DNA of 64,000 nt from Acidovorax defluvii (GCA_003268905.1 QLTU01000003.1:124001-188000), one strand, 5' to 3'. Positions 9,441 through 19,575 are shown, counted from the first letter of the stretch. Numbers and translations: made by a program. Notes: generated by a model from the sequence alone, not told the origin.

Positions 9441-9492
9441 GGGTATGCAGTAAACAGGTGGAGCGGCGCAAACATGCGGTCAAGGTGCAGTT

Positions 9493-10233
9493 TCAGGGTG
9501 CGGCATCCTGCGCGGTGGCGGGCTGTGCATTCTGGTTTGTGCCGTCCGAAAACAGGTCCAGTATGCGCCAGCCGCGCTCATGCGCCAGCGCTCTGAGCCG
9601 GGCGTCGGGGTTGGTGGCAACAGGGTGGTTGACTTTTTCCAGCAGCGGCACATCGTTCATGGAATCGCTGTAGAAGGTGCTCTCCACATCGCCCCACGAA
9701 AGCCGCCGCTCGGCCAGCCATTGTTCCATGCGCCGCACCTTGCCTTCGCGCATGGTGGGAATTCCGTCGATTTCGCCGGTGTACCAGCCCTGCGCATCGC
9801 GGGCCAGCTGCATGGCCAGCAACTGCTGCACCCCCAGCGCCTGGGCAATGGGTCGGGTTACGAATTCGTTGGTGGCGGTGATGATCAGCACCTCATCGCC
9901 GGCCGCCTGGTGCTGGCGCAGCAGATCGCACGCCTGCGGCTGTATGGCTGGCTCGATCACTTCGCGCATGAACTGGGCATGGGCGGCAGCGGCGGCCTCG
10001 GGCCCGCGCTGGCGCACGGCCTCGATGGCAAACCGCACATAGTCGTGCACATCGAGCGTTCCCGCCTGGTAGTGTGCATAGAACTCGTCGTTGCGGCGCG
10101 CAAACTCTACGGGGTCGTTCCAGCCAATGCGGATGGTGAACTCGCCCCACTCGTAGTCGGAGTCAATGGGCAAGAGCGTGTGGTCCAGGTCGAACAGCGT
10201 CAGCCGGGGGCGATTTGTCTGGGTATCAGTCAT
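9493..10233 (-). CDS. HAD family hydrolase, subclass IB (SerB-like phosphatase)
   Basis: The 246-residue protein has the HAD motifs in order: motif I FDLDHTLL (about 14-21), motif II IITATNEF, a conserved Lys region (REGKVRR), and motif III FYSDSMNDVPLL. Subclass IB members dephosphorylate small metabolites such as phosphoserine, but the substrate here is not known. It sits between hda and pcnB on the minus strand, an order seen in many Burkholderiales. The C-terminal tail (TNQNAQPATAQDAAP) looks disordered. Confidence 0.9.
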   Translation of the reverse strand: MTDTQTNRPRLTLFDLDHTLLPIDSDYEWGEFTIRIGWNDPVEFARRNDEFYAHYQAGTLDVHDYVRFAIEAVRQRGPEAAAAAHAQFMREVIEPAIQPQACDLLRQHQAAGDEVLIITATNEFVTRPIAQALGVQQLLAMQLARDAQGWYTGEIDGIPTMREGKVRRMEQWLAERRLSWGDVESTFYSDSMNDVPLLEKVNHPVATNPDARLRALAHERGWRILDLFSDGTNQNAQPATAQDAAP

Positions 10234-10317
10234 TGATTCTTTGGTATGCGATAGACCCTACCCGCAGCAGCAGCAACTGGCGCGGCCCGCGCCAGGGCTC
10301 CCGCGCAAGGGCCGCCC

Positions 10318-10372
10318 CGCCGCGCCGGGAGCGTCCCCCTTCCGAATCGCGCAGCGATTCAAGAGAGGGGGG
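10318..10372. repeat. GC-rich intergenic palindrome
   Basis: A perfect 7-bp stem (gaatcgc / gcgattc, loop gca) is flanked by C-rich then G-rich sequence (cccccttcc ... agagagggggg). It lies between hda and the HAD gene. Similar C-block/G-block elements occur upstream of murJ near 19.4 kb. Confidence 0.45.
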
Positions 10373-10404
10373 CAGGCGCCGAAGGCGACACAGGGGGGTG
10401 TTCA

Positions 10405-11103
10405 TCACTCCGACTCCAGCATGGCCTTGAGCAGCGGGATGGTGATGGCGCGCTGGGTGCGCAGTGCATAGGCATCGAGTTGATCGAGCAGTTGCATGAG
10501 GCTGCCCAGGTCACGCGAGAAGCGGTTGAGCATGAAGTCCATCACCTCATCGCCCAGAAAAACGCCCCGGGCATCGGCCTCCTGGCGCAGCACGGCGCGG
10601 CGGGCCGTTTCATCAAGCAGTTGCAGCTGGAACACATGGCCCCAGCCCAGGCGGCTGCGCAGGTCGTCGCGCAGCGGCAGGTCGGCCGGTGGCAGGTTGC
10701 CGGCCGCCAGCACCCAGCGCGGCGCACCATTGGCGGGGCTGATGGCATTCACAAACCAGTTGAAGGCCATGGCCTGCTGGGCCGTGCTGTAAAGGTGCAC
10801 ATCGTCCAGCACCACGGCAGCCCAGCGTTCGTCAAACTCGGCCGCGCTGGCCACCGAAGCATCGAGCCAGCCCACGCTGGCGCCCTGGTCGCTCAAGGCT
10901 TGGCGCACCGCCTTGAGGAGGTGGGTCTTGCCACTGCCCGCCTCGCCCCACAGGTAGGTGGGCACCGGTGAGCGGGTGTCCGGCTGGCTGCCCTCCCCTG
11001 CCCACAGCCGCAGATGCTGCAGCGCGGCCTCGTTGGGGCCGGCGAAAAAACGCGACAGAGTGGGCCCGGAGGCCAGGCCGATGTCCAGGGCCAGCTGTTT
11101 CAT
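10405..11103 (-). CDS. hda: DnaA regulatory inactivator Hda
   Basis: The 232-residue AAA+ protein resembles DnaA without its DNA-binding domain. It has a clamp-binding start (MKQLALDIG), Walker A (WGEAGSGKTHLL), Walker B (VVLDDVHLY) and a sensor/lid region near the C terminus. Together with the loaded beta clamp it stimulates ATP hydrolysis by DnaA and limits re-initiation of replication. The ATG at 11103 was chosen so that the protein begins with the clamp-binding motif. It is divergent from purM. Confidence 0.92.
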   Translation of the reverse strand: MKQLALDIGLASGPTLSRFFAGPNEAALQHLRLWAGEGSQPDTRSPVPTYLWGEAGSGKTHLLKAVRQALSDQGASVGWLDASVASAAEFDERWAAVVLDDVHLYSTAQQAMAFNWFVNAISPANGAPRWVLAAGNLPPADLPLRDDLRSRLGWGHVFQLQLLDETARRAVLRQEADARGVFLGDEVMDFMLNRFSRDLGSLMQLLDQLDAYALRTQRAITIPLLKAMLESE

Positions 11104-11278
11104 GGCTGCAGCCTGCTGACACAAGGGCAGGCGCAGGGATGGATCACAGGGGACAGCATGGGCGTGAAAGTCAAAACGAAGCAGGAAGTAAGGGTGAACG
11201 GACGGTGCGCGGTGCACAACCCGTAAAATCTGCGCAAATTTTAGTCTGCCGCGCACGCTGGTCCGTGCCATCCCTGCC

Positions 11279-12331
11279 ATGAGCTCTTCCGCATCCACTC
11301 CTTCCCCCCTGTCTTACAAAGACGCTGGCGTTGACATCGACGCAGGCGACGCCCTGGTCGAGCGCATCAAACCGCTGGCCAAAAAGACCATGCGCGAGGG
11401 CGTTCTGGCCGGTATCGGCGGCTTCGGCGCGCTGTTCGAGGTGCCCAAGCGCTACAAGGAACCCGTGCTGGTCAGCGGCACCGACGGCGTGGGCACCAAG
11501 CTCAAGCTGGCTTTTGAATGGAACATGCACGACACCGTGGGCATCGACCTGGTGGCCATGAGCGTGAACGACGTGCTGGTGCAAGGTGCCGAGCCGCTGT
11601 TCTTTCTGGACTACTTCGCCTGCGGCAAGCTGGATGTGGATACGGCCGCTGCCGTGGTCGGCGGCATCGCCAGGGGCTGCGAGCTTTCGGGCTGCGCCCT
11701 GATTGGCGGCGAAACCGCCGAAATGCCCGGCATGTACCCGGCGGGCGAATACGACCTGGCAGGCTTTGCCGTGGGCGCGGTCGAAAAATCGAAAATCCTG
11801 ACCGGCAAGGACGTGAAGCCCGGCGACGTGGTGCTGGGCTTGGCATCGAGCGGCGCGCACTCCAATGGCTTCTCGCTGGTGCGCAAGTGCATCGAGCGTG
11901 CCGAGGCAGCGGGCACCTTGCCCGCCACACTAGACAGCAAACCCTTCAAGCAGGCCGTCATGGAGCCCACGCGCCTGTATGTGAAGAACGTGCTGACCGC
12001 GCTGGCGCAACATCCCATCAAGGCGCTGGCCCACATCACCGGCGGCGGCCTGCTGGAGAACATCCCGCGCGTGCTGCCCGAGGGCACCGCTGCCCACCTG
12101 CAAAAAGGCAGCTGGCCCCAGACCGAGCTGTTTGCCTGGCTGCAAAAGACCGCCGGCATTGACGACATCGAGATGAACCGCACCTTCAACAACGGCATTG
12201 GCATGGTGGTGGTGGTGGATGCGGCGAATGCCGAAGCCACGGCCGCCACGCTGCGGGCCGCGGGCGAGCAGGTCTACACCATTGGCGCCATTGCGCCGCG
12301 CGGCGAAGGTGCCGCCGTACTGGTGGCCTGA
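11279..12331 (+). CDS. purM: phosphoribosylformylglycinamidine cyclo-ligase (AIR synthetase)
   Basis: The 350-residue enzyme catalyses ATP-dependent ring closure in purine synthesis. It shows the PurM signatures [34 protein letters not shown], the Mg/ATP region [24 protein letters not shown] and [15 protein letters not shown]. Length is normal for the family. It is divergent from hda and is followed 34 bp downstream by a membrane protein gene on the same strand. Confidence 0.96.
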   Translation: MSSSASTPSPLSYKDAGVDIDAGDALVERIKPLAKKTMREGVLAGIGGFGALFEVPKRYKEPVLVSGTDGVGTKLKLAFEWNMHDTVGIDLVAMSVNDVLVQGAEPLFFLDYFACGKLDVDTAAAVVGGIARGCELSGCALIGGETAEMPGMYPAGEYDLAGFAVGAVEKSKILTGKDVKPGDVVLGLASSGAHSNGFSLVRKCIERAEAAGTLPATLDSKPFKQAVMEPTRLYVKNVLTALAQHPIKALAHITGGGLLENIPRVLPEGTAAHLQKGSWPQTELFAWLQKTAGIDDIEMNRTFNNGIGMVVVVDAANAEATAATLRAAGEQVYTIGAIAPRGEGAAVLVA

Positions 12332-12365
12332 TCGGCGCCGGGTTCGTTCCATCCCCTCGTCGCGC

Positions 12366-13472
12366 ATGGCGCAACGCCCTTCCCCGGCCCCCAACGCCGC
12401 CACACAGCCTGAGCACGCCCCCGCCACGCCACCACCGCGCACACTGAGCCAGGGCATTGTGGTGGCCAGCTACCTGCTGATGGCGGCAGCGCTGCTGCTG
12501 GTGATGTGGCGCGGCCTGTTGCCCGGCCTGCTGTGCGTGTGCCTGGGCTTTCTGCTGACCCGCGCGCTCACGGGCTGGTTTGCACAAGGGCTGAGGCGCC
12601 TGCAGCGCCACAACGCCCCAACAGCCCCCAGCCTGCGTGCGGCACAGATTGCCGCTGCGGCCCTGGTGATGCTGTTGCCGCTGGCACTGCTGGCGGCGGG
12701 CCTCACGCACTCGCGTGGCTACCTGGTCACTGCCCCGCAGCAATACCAGGAACTGCTGAACTACATGGCGCGCACCGTTCTGGAGCTGCGCCTGAAGCTG
12801 CCGGTGGATGTGGCCTCCCATCTCCCCGAGGGCGCTGCGGAAATCCAGCGCATCATCGCCAACTACCTGGGTGCCAAGGCGGGCTCGTTGGCCATGGCCG
12901 GTCGCGCCTGGCTGGCCGGGTTGTTGTTCGCCTATGTGGGCCTGCTGATCGGTGCGCTCGCCGCTGTGCGGCCACCGGTGCTGGCGCAGGCCCCGCTGGC
13001 CCAGCAGCTCAAAACGCGCATTACGCTGTTTGGCGAAGCGTTCCGGCAAATCGTGGCGGCGCAGTTCTGGATTGCCGCCTTCAACACCTTGCTCACGGCC
13101 CTGTTCCTGCTGTTCGTGCTGCCGCTGTGGGACCTGCGACTGCCCTACACGCCGATGCTGATCACGTTCACGTTTGTGGCCGGGCTGGTGCCCATTGTGG
13201 GCAACCTGGTGTGCAACGTGGTCATCACCATCGTGGGCTTGTCGGTGTCGCCACTGGCCGCCGCCGCCTGCCTGGGGTTCTTGATACTGATTCACAAGGC
13301 CGAATACGTCATCAACGCCAAGGTGGTGGGGCGCCGCACGCAGATGGGCGTGTGGGAACTGCTCTCGGTGATGTTTGTGGCCGAGGCCGTTTTCGGGCCT
13401 GCCGGGCTGGTGGCAGCGCCGCTGTTTTACGCCTATCTCAAAAAAGAACTGGTGGCGGCGAGGCTGGTGTAG
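12366..13472 (+). CDS. AI-2E/PerM family transporter-like membrane protein
   Basis: The 368-residue protein has about seven or eight hydrophobic segments, beginning IVVASYLLMAAALLLVMW, and the conserved late region TFVAGLVPIVGNL common in the AI-2E transporter (TqsA/PerM) superfamily. Members export or exchange small molecules or ions, but the substrate is unknown. The N-terminal 30 residues are Pro/Ala-rich and cytosolic. It follows purM, an arrangement seen in other Burkholderiales. Confidence 0.82.
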   Translation: MAQRPSPAPNAATQPEHAPATPPPRTLSQGIVVASYLLMAAALLLVMWRGLLPGLLCVCLGFLLTRALTGWFAQGLRRLQRHNAPTAPSLRAAQIAAAALVMLLPLALLAAGLTHSRGYLVTAPQQYQELLNYMARTVLELRLKLPVDVASHLPEGAAEIQRIIANYLGAKAGSLAMAGRAWLAGLLFAYVGLLIGALAAVRPPVLAQAPLAQQLKTRITLFGEAFRQIVAAQFWIAAFNTLLTALFLLFVLPLWDLRLPYTPMLITFTFVAGLVPIVGNLVCNVVITIVGLSVSPLAAAACLGFLILIHKAEYVINAKVVGRRTQMGVWELLSVMFVAEAVFGPAGLVAAPLFYAYLKKELVAARLV

Positions 13473-13683
13473 CGGCTTTGGCTGCACGCAGGCGGCATTG
13501 GCGGCCTGGTTTCCTGCAGCCGCCGCGTTTGCACAACACCGGTGCGCAAACCCAGAACCCCCAGGCATGCCCGTTGAGTGTTTCAGGCATCAAAGAATAG
13601 AATCTGCATGTAACACGCGCCATCTCCCGCCTTGATCCACGGGTTTCTGGTCTTTCATCTCTCTTTTCCCTCTGAAACGCTCC

Positions 13684-15348
13684 ATGACTATTGCAAGAAA
13701 GCTGGCACTCCTGGTGCTGTGCGCCCTCCTGGGCATGGTGGTCATGACGGCCTGGTTCCTGGTGTCCGAACGCAAGCTGATCCTCTAAGAGCGTCAGACC
13801 GGCGTGCGGCAGGTGGTGGAAGTGGCCCACGGGATTGCAGTGCATTTCCAGGCCCTGAGCAGCAAGGGCACGATGCCCGACGAAGAGGCAAGGCAACGCG
13901 CAGCGGCGGCCATTCAGGCCCTGCGCTACAGCGGCAATGAGTACATCTGGATCAACGACATGCATCCCCGCATGGTGATGCACCCCATCCGGCCCGAGCT
14001 GAACGGGCAAGACCTCAGCGGCAACAAGGACCCCAACGGCCTGCCGCTGTTCATGGAGTTTGTGCGCACCGTCAAGGCCCAAGGCGCTGGTTTTGTGCCC
14101 TACATGTGGCCCAAGGCTGGCAGCGACACCCCGGTGGAGAAAACTTCTTACGTCAAGGGCTTTGAGCCCTGGGGCTGGGTGATTGGCTCAGGCGTGTACA
14201 TCGACACCGTGAACGCCGCCATCTGGAAACGCGCCATGGGCTTTGGTGCCGTGGCACTGGCGCTGGGTGCAGCGCTGCTGGTGGTGGGCACCCTGATCTC
14301 GCGCAACCTGCTGCGGCAGTTGGGTGGCGAGCCCGACTATGCGCGCCACATCGCGCGCAGCATTGCCCAGGGTGACTTGGCCGTGGCGGTGAAGACCCGT
14401 CCCGGTGACGAGTCCAGCCTGATGCTGGACATACAGGCCATGCGCGACAGCCTGCACCGCATCGTGCAGCGGGTGCGCAGCGGCACCGAGCACATCGCCA
14501 GCGCCTCGCAACAGATCGCGGCCGGCAACCACGACCTGTCCAGTCGCACCGAATCGCAGGCCAGCGCCCTGGAGCAAACCGCCGCCTTGATGGAAGAAAT
14601 GACCTCCAACGTCAAGCAGAACGCCGACAACGCGCACCAGGCTAGCGTGCTGGCGCAGTCGGCCTCCGACGTGGCACGCAAGGGTGGCGCGGTGGTCGAA
14701 AAAGTGGTGCAGACCATGGGCTCCATTGAGGCCTCGTCGCGCAAGGTGGCCGACATCACGGGGGTGATCGAAGGCATTGCCTTTCAGACCAACATCCTGG
14801 CGCTCAATGCCGCCGTGGAAGCCGCCCGCGCGGGCGAGCAGGGCCGCGGCTTTGCCGTGGTGGCCACCGAGGTGCGCAGCCTGGCGCAGCGCTCTTCCGA
14901 GGCTGCCAAAGAAATCAAGGCCCTCATCGGCAATTCCGCCGAACAGGTCAAGGCCGGAACGCACCTGGCCCATGAGGCCGGCACCACCATGCAGGCGGTG
15001 GTGGACAGCGTGCTGCGGGTGTCGACCATGATCGAAGAAATCAGCCAGGCCAGCCGCGAGCAGACCGACGGCATCGAGCAAATCAACCAGGCGGTATCGC
15101 AGATGGACCAGGGCACACAGCAAAATGCCGCGCTTGTGGAGCAAGCCGCCGCAGCCGCTGCATCGCTGCAGCAGCAGGCACAAGAGCTGACGCAGGTGGT
15201 GGCCACCTTCCAACTGGGCTCCTCACAGGGGGGGCGCACGCCGCACTTTCGGCGGGCACCGCCCCCCTGCGGCTGTCCTGAGCCATTGCACACCCCTCGC
15301 CCGCCCTGGCGGGGGGCGGCAATGCGCCAGATCACCGACAGGTTGTGA
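13684..15348 (+). pseudogene. methyl-accepting chemotaxis protein with in-frame stop codon
   Basis: From the ATG at 13684 the frame encodes a typical receptor N terminus with a membrane segment (about 8-28). It is interrupted by TAA at 13786-13788, codon 35. The same frame then continues to 15348 with an intact Cache-type sensor ([30 protein letters not shown]), a second membrane segment, HAMP and the MCP signalling domain ([24 protein letters not shown]). Without the stop it would be about 554 residues. A restart after the TAA would lack the first membrane anchor. It may be a nonsense mutation or a base-calling error. Confidence 0.8.
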
Positions 15349-15362
15349 ATGGCGTAGCGGCA

Positions 15363-15420
15363 ATCAAAAATAATAGCGCCTAGCGCTTATCCCATAAGGC
15401 CTAGAGGCCTATTTGGTTCA
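15363..15420. repeat. dispersed palindromic repeat copy
   Basis: The sequence aataatagcgcctagcgctt ... ataaggcctagaggcctatt is the repeat in reverse orientation. It lies between the stops of the convergent chemoreceptor and esterase genes and touches the esterase stop codon. Confidence 0.75.
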
Positions 15421-16494
15421 AATTTTCTTGAACTGGCGCGCAACAAACGCCCACACCAGTGACGAGGCGTCTGGCCCCGCCGGATCGCTGTAATTCAGGC
15501 CGGGCGCGCCGCCGCTCCAGGCGTGTCCCAGGCCCACAATTTCTCGCAGCGTGACCTGCGCTCGGCCGCGCGCCTTGTACTCGGTCACCCGCACCGCATG
15601 GCGCCGGCCGCGCTGCATGGTGCGCACCGGGCCTGCGCGCGCGCCCAAAGACTCGGCCCACAGCACGGCTGTGGCGGCTGCGTTGCGCACCGAGACCACG
15701 TTGTCCGCATCACCATGCAGAATCAGCAACGGCGGCAGCGGCGCCATGGCTGCCCCTACGGCAGCCAGCGCCTGTGGCGGGTCAGGCAGGTGCGCTTCCC
15801 GGCGCCCATGCATGGCCGCCATGGCGGTGGCGGCAGAGTCGGCCGTGCCGGGGGCCACCCCCGAATGCATGGCCACGGCGCAAAACCGGTCGGGGTAACG
15901 CGCCGCCAGCAGGGCAGCCATGCTGGCACCGGCCGACAGGCCCGCCACGGCCACGCGGGCCATGTCCACCGGGTGGCGCCGGGCCACCAGCTCGATGGCA
16001 GCCAGCAGCGTGGCCGCCTCGGCATCGGCCTTGCCGCTGCGGCGGTCAAACCAGTTCCAGCAACCATGGGCATTGGCCAGGCGCTCCTGCTCGGGGTAGA
16101 GCACCAGAAAGCGATGGCGCACCGCCAGGCGGTTCATGCGCGAACTGGCCGCCAGCTCGCGCCCGGTCTGGCCACAGCCGTGCAGCATCACCAAAAGTGG
16201 CAGTTTTTCGCCCGCACGCAAGGCAAGCCCCGGCGGCACATACAGGTGAAAGCGCCGCGCGCCTGCAGGGCCAGGGGCAATGCCGGCAAGCCACTCGCCG
16301 CTGGCGGGCAGCGGCTTGCGCGGCGTGCGGGCAACGGGCGCCGCCTTGGGCCGCGCACGCGACACGGCTACCGCCTTGGCACGCACGGGCTTTGCGGCAC
16401 GCACCGGCTTGGTGACGCGCGCAAAGGCCTTGAGGTTGCGCTGATAGGCGCGCGTCAGAGCGGACAGGGAGAACAGGGGCGAGCGACGGGACAT
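15418..16494 (-). CDS. PHB depolymerase family esterase
   Basis: The 358-residue alpha/beta hydrolase has a basic N-terminal leader rich in K, R, A and V (about 20-65). The catalytic domain follows, with LLVMLHGCGQTG (oxyanion region), the nucleophile motif GLSAGASMAA, LHGDADNVVSV with the acidic residue, and GLGHAWSGG with the catalytic His. Such proteins include intracellular polyhydroxybutyrate depolymerases and feruloyl-type esterases. No clear signal peptide was seen. The start at 16494 (MSRRSPLFSLS) is preferred to an in-frame ATG further upstream. Confidence 0.87.
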   Translation of the reverse strand: MSRRSPLFSLSALTRAYQRNLKAFARVTKPVRAAKPVRAKAVAVSRARPKAAPVARTPRKPLPASGEWLAGIAPGPAGARRFHLYVPPGLALRAGEKLPLLVMLHGCGQTGRELAASSRMNRLAVRHRFLVLYPEQERLANAHGCWNWFDRRSGKADAEAATLLAAIELVARRHPVDMARVAVAGLSAGASMAALLAARYPDRFCAVAMHSGVAPGTADSAATAMAAMHGRREAHLPDPPQALAAVGAAMAPLPPLLILHGDADNVVSVRNAAATAVLWAESLGARAGPVRTMQRGRRHAVRVTEYKARGRAQVTLREIVGLGHAWSGGAPGLNYSDPAGPDASSLVWAFVARQFKKI

Positions 16495-16596
16495 GGGTGC
16501 GGGGTGCCATTCATCAGGGAAAACCCTGTCCACAATAGCAGCTTACGGGCCAGCGCGTTTTTTGCCCTGGATCACGTAGCGGCCTGCGCGCTGGCC

Positions 16597-16815
16597 ATGG
16601 CGCAGGTGGCGCGCACCTCGCCCCGCCACCTTACCCGGCTGTTGCTGGAAACTGCGGGAATCGCGCCCCTGCAATACCTGCGCCGCATCCGCCTGGCGGC
16701 TGCCGGAGCAGCGCTGCGGACCGGGCGCCACGCCACCCGGACGCCTGCGCTGGCGGGTTCAGCTCAGATGCGCGGTTGCGCCGGGCATGGCACCAGTTCG
16801 GGCAGCCGGGAACGC
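16597..16815 (+). pseudogene. remnant of an AraC-family (GlxA-type) regulator
   Basis: One frame encodes RTSPRHLTRLLLETAGIAPLQYLRRIRL, which matches the first helix-turn-helix of AraC/GlxA regulators. About 60 bp later a different frame encodes FSSDARLRRAWHQFG, which matches the second helix-turn-helix. A frameshift separates them and no upstream ligand-binding domain remains. I read this as a decayed fragment. The region also lacks a usable start codon. Confidence 0.6.
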
Positions 16816-16868
16816 GTTCTCAGGGTGGCGAGCCTGATCGCTGAATGCGAGCATCGGCCCAAAAAAGG

Positions 16869-17720
16869 TCAGCCCCCCAGGCGACGCAACTCCACCAGCC
16901 GGTCGGCGATCGCAGCCACGTCAAGTCCGTCTTCCACATGCGCCAGGTAGGTCTGCAGATCGGACACCGCCTGCGCCACGTTGCCGCGCTCGGCATGCGC
17001 CAGCCCGCGGTCGCGCCACTCGCCCCAAGCCTGGGGCAACAGCACGATCAGGCGGTCCTGCACGGAGATCAGGCGCTGCCAGTCTTCTTGCGTGCGGTGC
17101 ACCTCCTTGAGATTGCGCAGCATGCGGGCAATGATGTCGCGCGGCATGGCCGCCTGCAGGTAAAGGCCCAGCGGCACGTCGTAGTCGTCCACCAGGCCGC
17201 TCTGGCGCTTGAAAGGCTCCAGCCGCTCGGAAAGCTCTTCCCGGCTGAGCGACTGGCCAGACACGGGGTCCATCACCACCTGCCCCTTGGGCAGCATCAC
17301 CTTGACCATGAAGTGCCCGGGAAACGCAATGCCGCGGGCCCGCAACCCCAGGCCCTGGGCCAGCTCCATCCACAGCACGGCGAGCGATATCGGAATGCCG
17401 CGGCGCGTGCGAAGCACGGCATTCAGATAGCTGTTTTCGGGGTCGTAGTAGTTGTTGATGTTGCCGGCAAAGCCCAGATCGGTAAAAAAGAACTGGTTGA
17501 GCATGCGCAGGCGCTGCAACGCGGGCGCATCGGCGGGCAAGCGGCGCTGCAGCCGGGCCAACAGCTGGTCCACATCACCCAGGAGCTGCTGCACATCCAG
17601 GTCGATGTATTCGTCTTGCGCCAGGCTGGCGGCGGCTTCGAGCAGGGGAAAGTGCTCGTCGCTTTGCACCAGCGCGGCAAAATATTCCAGTGCGGTCGGA
17701 ACGGAATAGCTCAGAGACAT
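16869..17720 (-). CDS. SirB1 family protein (transglutaminase-like plus TPR)
   Basis: The 283-residue protein has the SirB1-type transglutaminase-like core (about 70-170). This includes FFFTDLGFAGNINNYYDPENSYL, RRGIPISLAVLW and GIAFPGHFMVKV. A C-terminal helical TPR-like segment includes WRDRGLAHAERGNVAQAVSDL. The usual catalytic Cys of transglutaminases is not evident, as is common in this family, and the function is unknown. It is downstream of murJ on the same strand, separated by about 90 bp. Confidence 0.88.
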   Translation of the reverse strand: MSLSYSVPTALEYFAALVQSDEHFPLLEAAASLAQDEYIDLDVQQLLGDVDQLLARLQRRLPADAPALQRLRMLNQFFFTDLGFAGNINNYYDPENSYLNAVLRTRRGIPISLAVLWMELAQGLGLRARGIAFPGHFMVKVMLPKGQVVMDPVSGQSLSREELSERLEPFKRQSGLVDDYDVPLGLYLQAAMPRDIIARMLRNLKEVHRTQEDWQRLISVQDRLIVLLPQAWGEWRDRGLAHAERGNVAQAVSDLQTYLAHVEDGLDVAAIADRLVELRRLGG

Positions 17721-17810
17721 GGCAGGGTTGTACGGTGGGCGCCGGGGCACGTCAAGCCACACCCAGCGCGGGTTTGAGGGTCATTGCTGTGCGCACGCGG
17801 CGCGGCGGCG

Positions 17811-19376
17811 TCAGCGCCGAAGCATCTGGCGCAGCTTCAATCCGGCGGCCCACAACGCCCCGAAATACAGCACCACCGAGGCGCACAGCACCAGGGCCAG
17901 CAGACCCGCACGCTGGCCACTTCGCGATCGCATCTCCAGCCACGGGAAATACTGCGCCGCCCACAGCAACAAAACTGCCAACAGGGTACTGGCGGCCACC
18001 ACCTGCAAGGCAAAACGTGCCCAGCCGGGCTGGGGCCGGTAACTGCCGCGGCGCAGCAGCCCCACCAGCAACCACAGTGCATTGACCAGCGCACCGAGGC
18101 CAATCGACAGCGCCAGCCCCGCGTGGGCCATGAACGGCACCAGAGCCACATTGAGCAACTGCGTGATGACCAACACCACCATGGCAATTTTTACGGGCGT
18201 GCGGATGTCCTGGCTGGCGTAATAACCGGGCGCCAGCACCTTGATGGCCACCAGCCCCAGCAAACCGGCCCCATACCCAACCAGGGCGATGGCGATCTTG
18301 CTTACGTCGCTGTCGAGCAAGGCGCCGTGGTGGAACAGCGTGGCCACCAGGGGCGTGGCAAAGGTGAGCAGCGCCACCGCGCTGGGCACGGCCAGCAGCA
18401 CCACGATGCGCAGACCCCAGTCGAGCATGGCCGAATAACGCTGCGAGTCACCCGCGGCCTTGGCGGCGGCAAGCTGGGGCGTCAGCACCACGCCCAGCGC
18501 CACGCCCAGCAACGCGGTGGGAAACTCCATCAGCCGGTCGGCATAAAACAGCCAGGTGACGCTGCCCGGCGTCAGGTACGAAGCGATCTGGGTATTGATC
18601 ATGAGCGAAATCTGCGCCACACCCACGCCCAGCAGTGCCGGAGCCATCAGCGTGAGAATGCGGCGCACGCCGGGCTCGGCCCAGGCGGCGCGCACGGCGC
18701 GCCAGCTCACGCCGATGCGCGGCAGCAGGCCCAGCCGGTACAGCACAGGCAACTGCACCGCCAGCTGCAGCACGCCACCCAGCATGACCCCCCCGGCCAT
18801 CGCGTAAATGGGTTCGATGCCACGGGCGGCCAGTTGCGGGGCACCCAGCCAGGCCGCAGCGATCATGCACAGATTCAGCAGCACCGGCGTGGCGGCGGGC
18901 ACGGCAAAACGCTTCCAGGTGTTGAGCACGCCCGCCGACAGCGCCACCATCGACATGAAACCGATGTAGGGGAACATCCAGCGCGTCATCAGCACGGCGG
19001 CATCAAAGCTGTCCGGGCTCTGGCGCAAGCCGCTGGCCAGCAGCCACACCAAAAGCGGCGCACCCACCACCCCCAGCACGCAAGTGAGCAGCAGCACCCA
19101 CGCCAGCGCTGTGGCCACTGCGGCAATCAGCACGCGCGTGGCGGCATCACCATGCTGGGCCTTGGAAGCGGCCAGCACTGGCACGAACGCCTGGCTGAAA
19201 GCGCCCTCGGCAAACAGGCGCCGGAACAGGTTGGGAATGCGAAAGGCCACATTGAAGGCATCGGTCAGCGCGTTGGCACCAAACATCGAGGCCATCAGGA
19301 GGTCGCGCACCAGGCCCGTCACGCGGGAGGCCAGGGTCAGGAGGGAGACGGTGGAGGCGGCTTTGAACAGGGACAC
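17811..19376 (-). CDS. murJ: lipid II flippase MurJ (MviN)
   Basis: The 521-residue MOP-superfamily membrane protein has about 14 predicted membrane segments. It begins SLFKAASTVSLLTLASRVTGLVRDLLMASMFG, the classic MurJ N terminus, followed by DAFNVAFRIPNLFRRLFAEGAFSQAFVPV. It moves lipid II across the inner membrane for peptidoglycan synthesis. I place the start at the GTG at 19374-19376, because the upstream in-frame residues come from a GC-rich intergenic palindrome. It is divergent from rpsT, a conserved arrangement in betaproteobacteria. Confidence 0.94.
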   Translation of the reverse strand: MSLFKAASTVSLLTLASRVTGLVRDLLMASMFGANALTDAFNVAFRIPNLFRRLFAEGAFSQAFVPVLAASKAQHGDAATRVLIAAVATALAWVLLLTCVLGVVGAPLLVWLLASGLRQSPDSFDAAVLMTRWMFPYIGFMSMVALSAGVLNTWKRFAVPAATPVLLNLCMIAAAWLGAPQLAARGIEPIYAMAGGVMLGGVLQLAVQLPVLYRLGLLPRIGVSWRAVRAAWAEPGVRRILTLMAPALLGVGVAQISLMINTQIASYLTPGSVTWLFYADRLMEFPTALLGVALGVVLTPQLAAAKAAGDSQRYSAMLDWGLRIVVLLAVPSAVALLTFATPLVATLFHHGALLDSDVSKIAIALVGYGAGLLGLVAIKVLAPGYYASQDIRTPVKIAMVVLVITQLLNVALVPFMAHAGLALSIGLGALVNALWLLVGLLRRGSYRPQPGWARFALQVVAASTLLAVLLLWAAQYFPWLEMRSRSGQRAGLLALVLCASVVLYFGALWAAGLKLRQMLRR

Positions 19377-19385
19377 CGCGGGAAG

Positions 19386-19436
19386 TGTAGCCCCCCTGAG
19401 GCACAGCGCGCCTTCGCCCAAAGGGGGACACACCAG
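19386..19436. repeat. GC-rich C-block/G-block intergenic element
   Basis: The sequence gcccccctgaggc ... gcgccttcgcccaaaggggg has a C block and a complementary G block around a small palindromic centre. It lies between murJ and rpsT and resembles the element near 10.3 kb. Confidence 0.4.
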
Positions 19437-19524
19437 CCGTGGCCAGCTCAAGCCAGTTCCATAGCGGCGCTGGCGAACGCACGACTCCGGTTCAGCGCCG
19501 CAGCCACCGTGAGCCTGATTGGGC

Positions 19525-19530
19525 TATAAT
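19525..19530 (+). promoter_or_regulatory. -10 element of the rpsT promoter
   Basis: A perfect TATAAT lies 45 bp before the rpsT start codon. No convincing -35 hexamer is seen at the usual spacing. Confidence 0.65.
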
Positions 19531-19575
19531 CGTTGGCTTTGCTGGCATCATCCTCAGACACAAGGAAACACATCA

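Noticed and set aside
17784-19529. 581-codon frame opposite murJ
   Set aside because: Made of Q, H, R and G with no motifs. murJ on the other strand has full family signatures.
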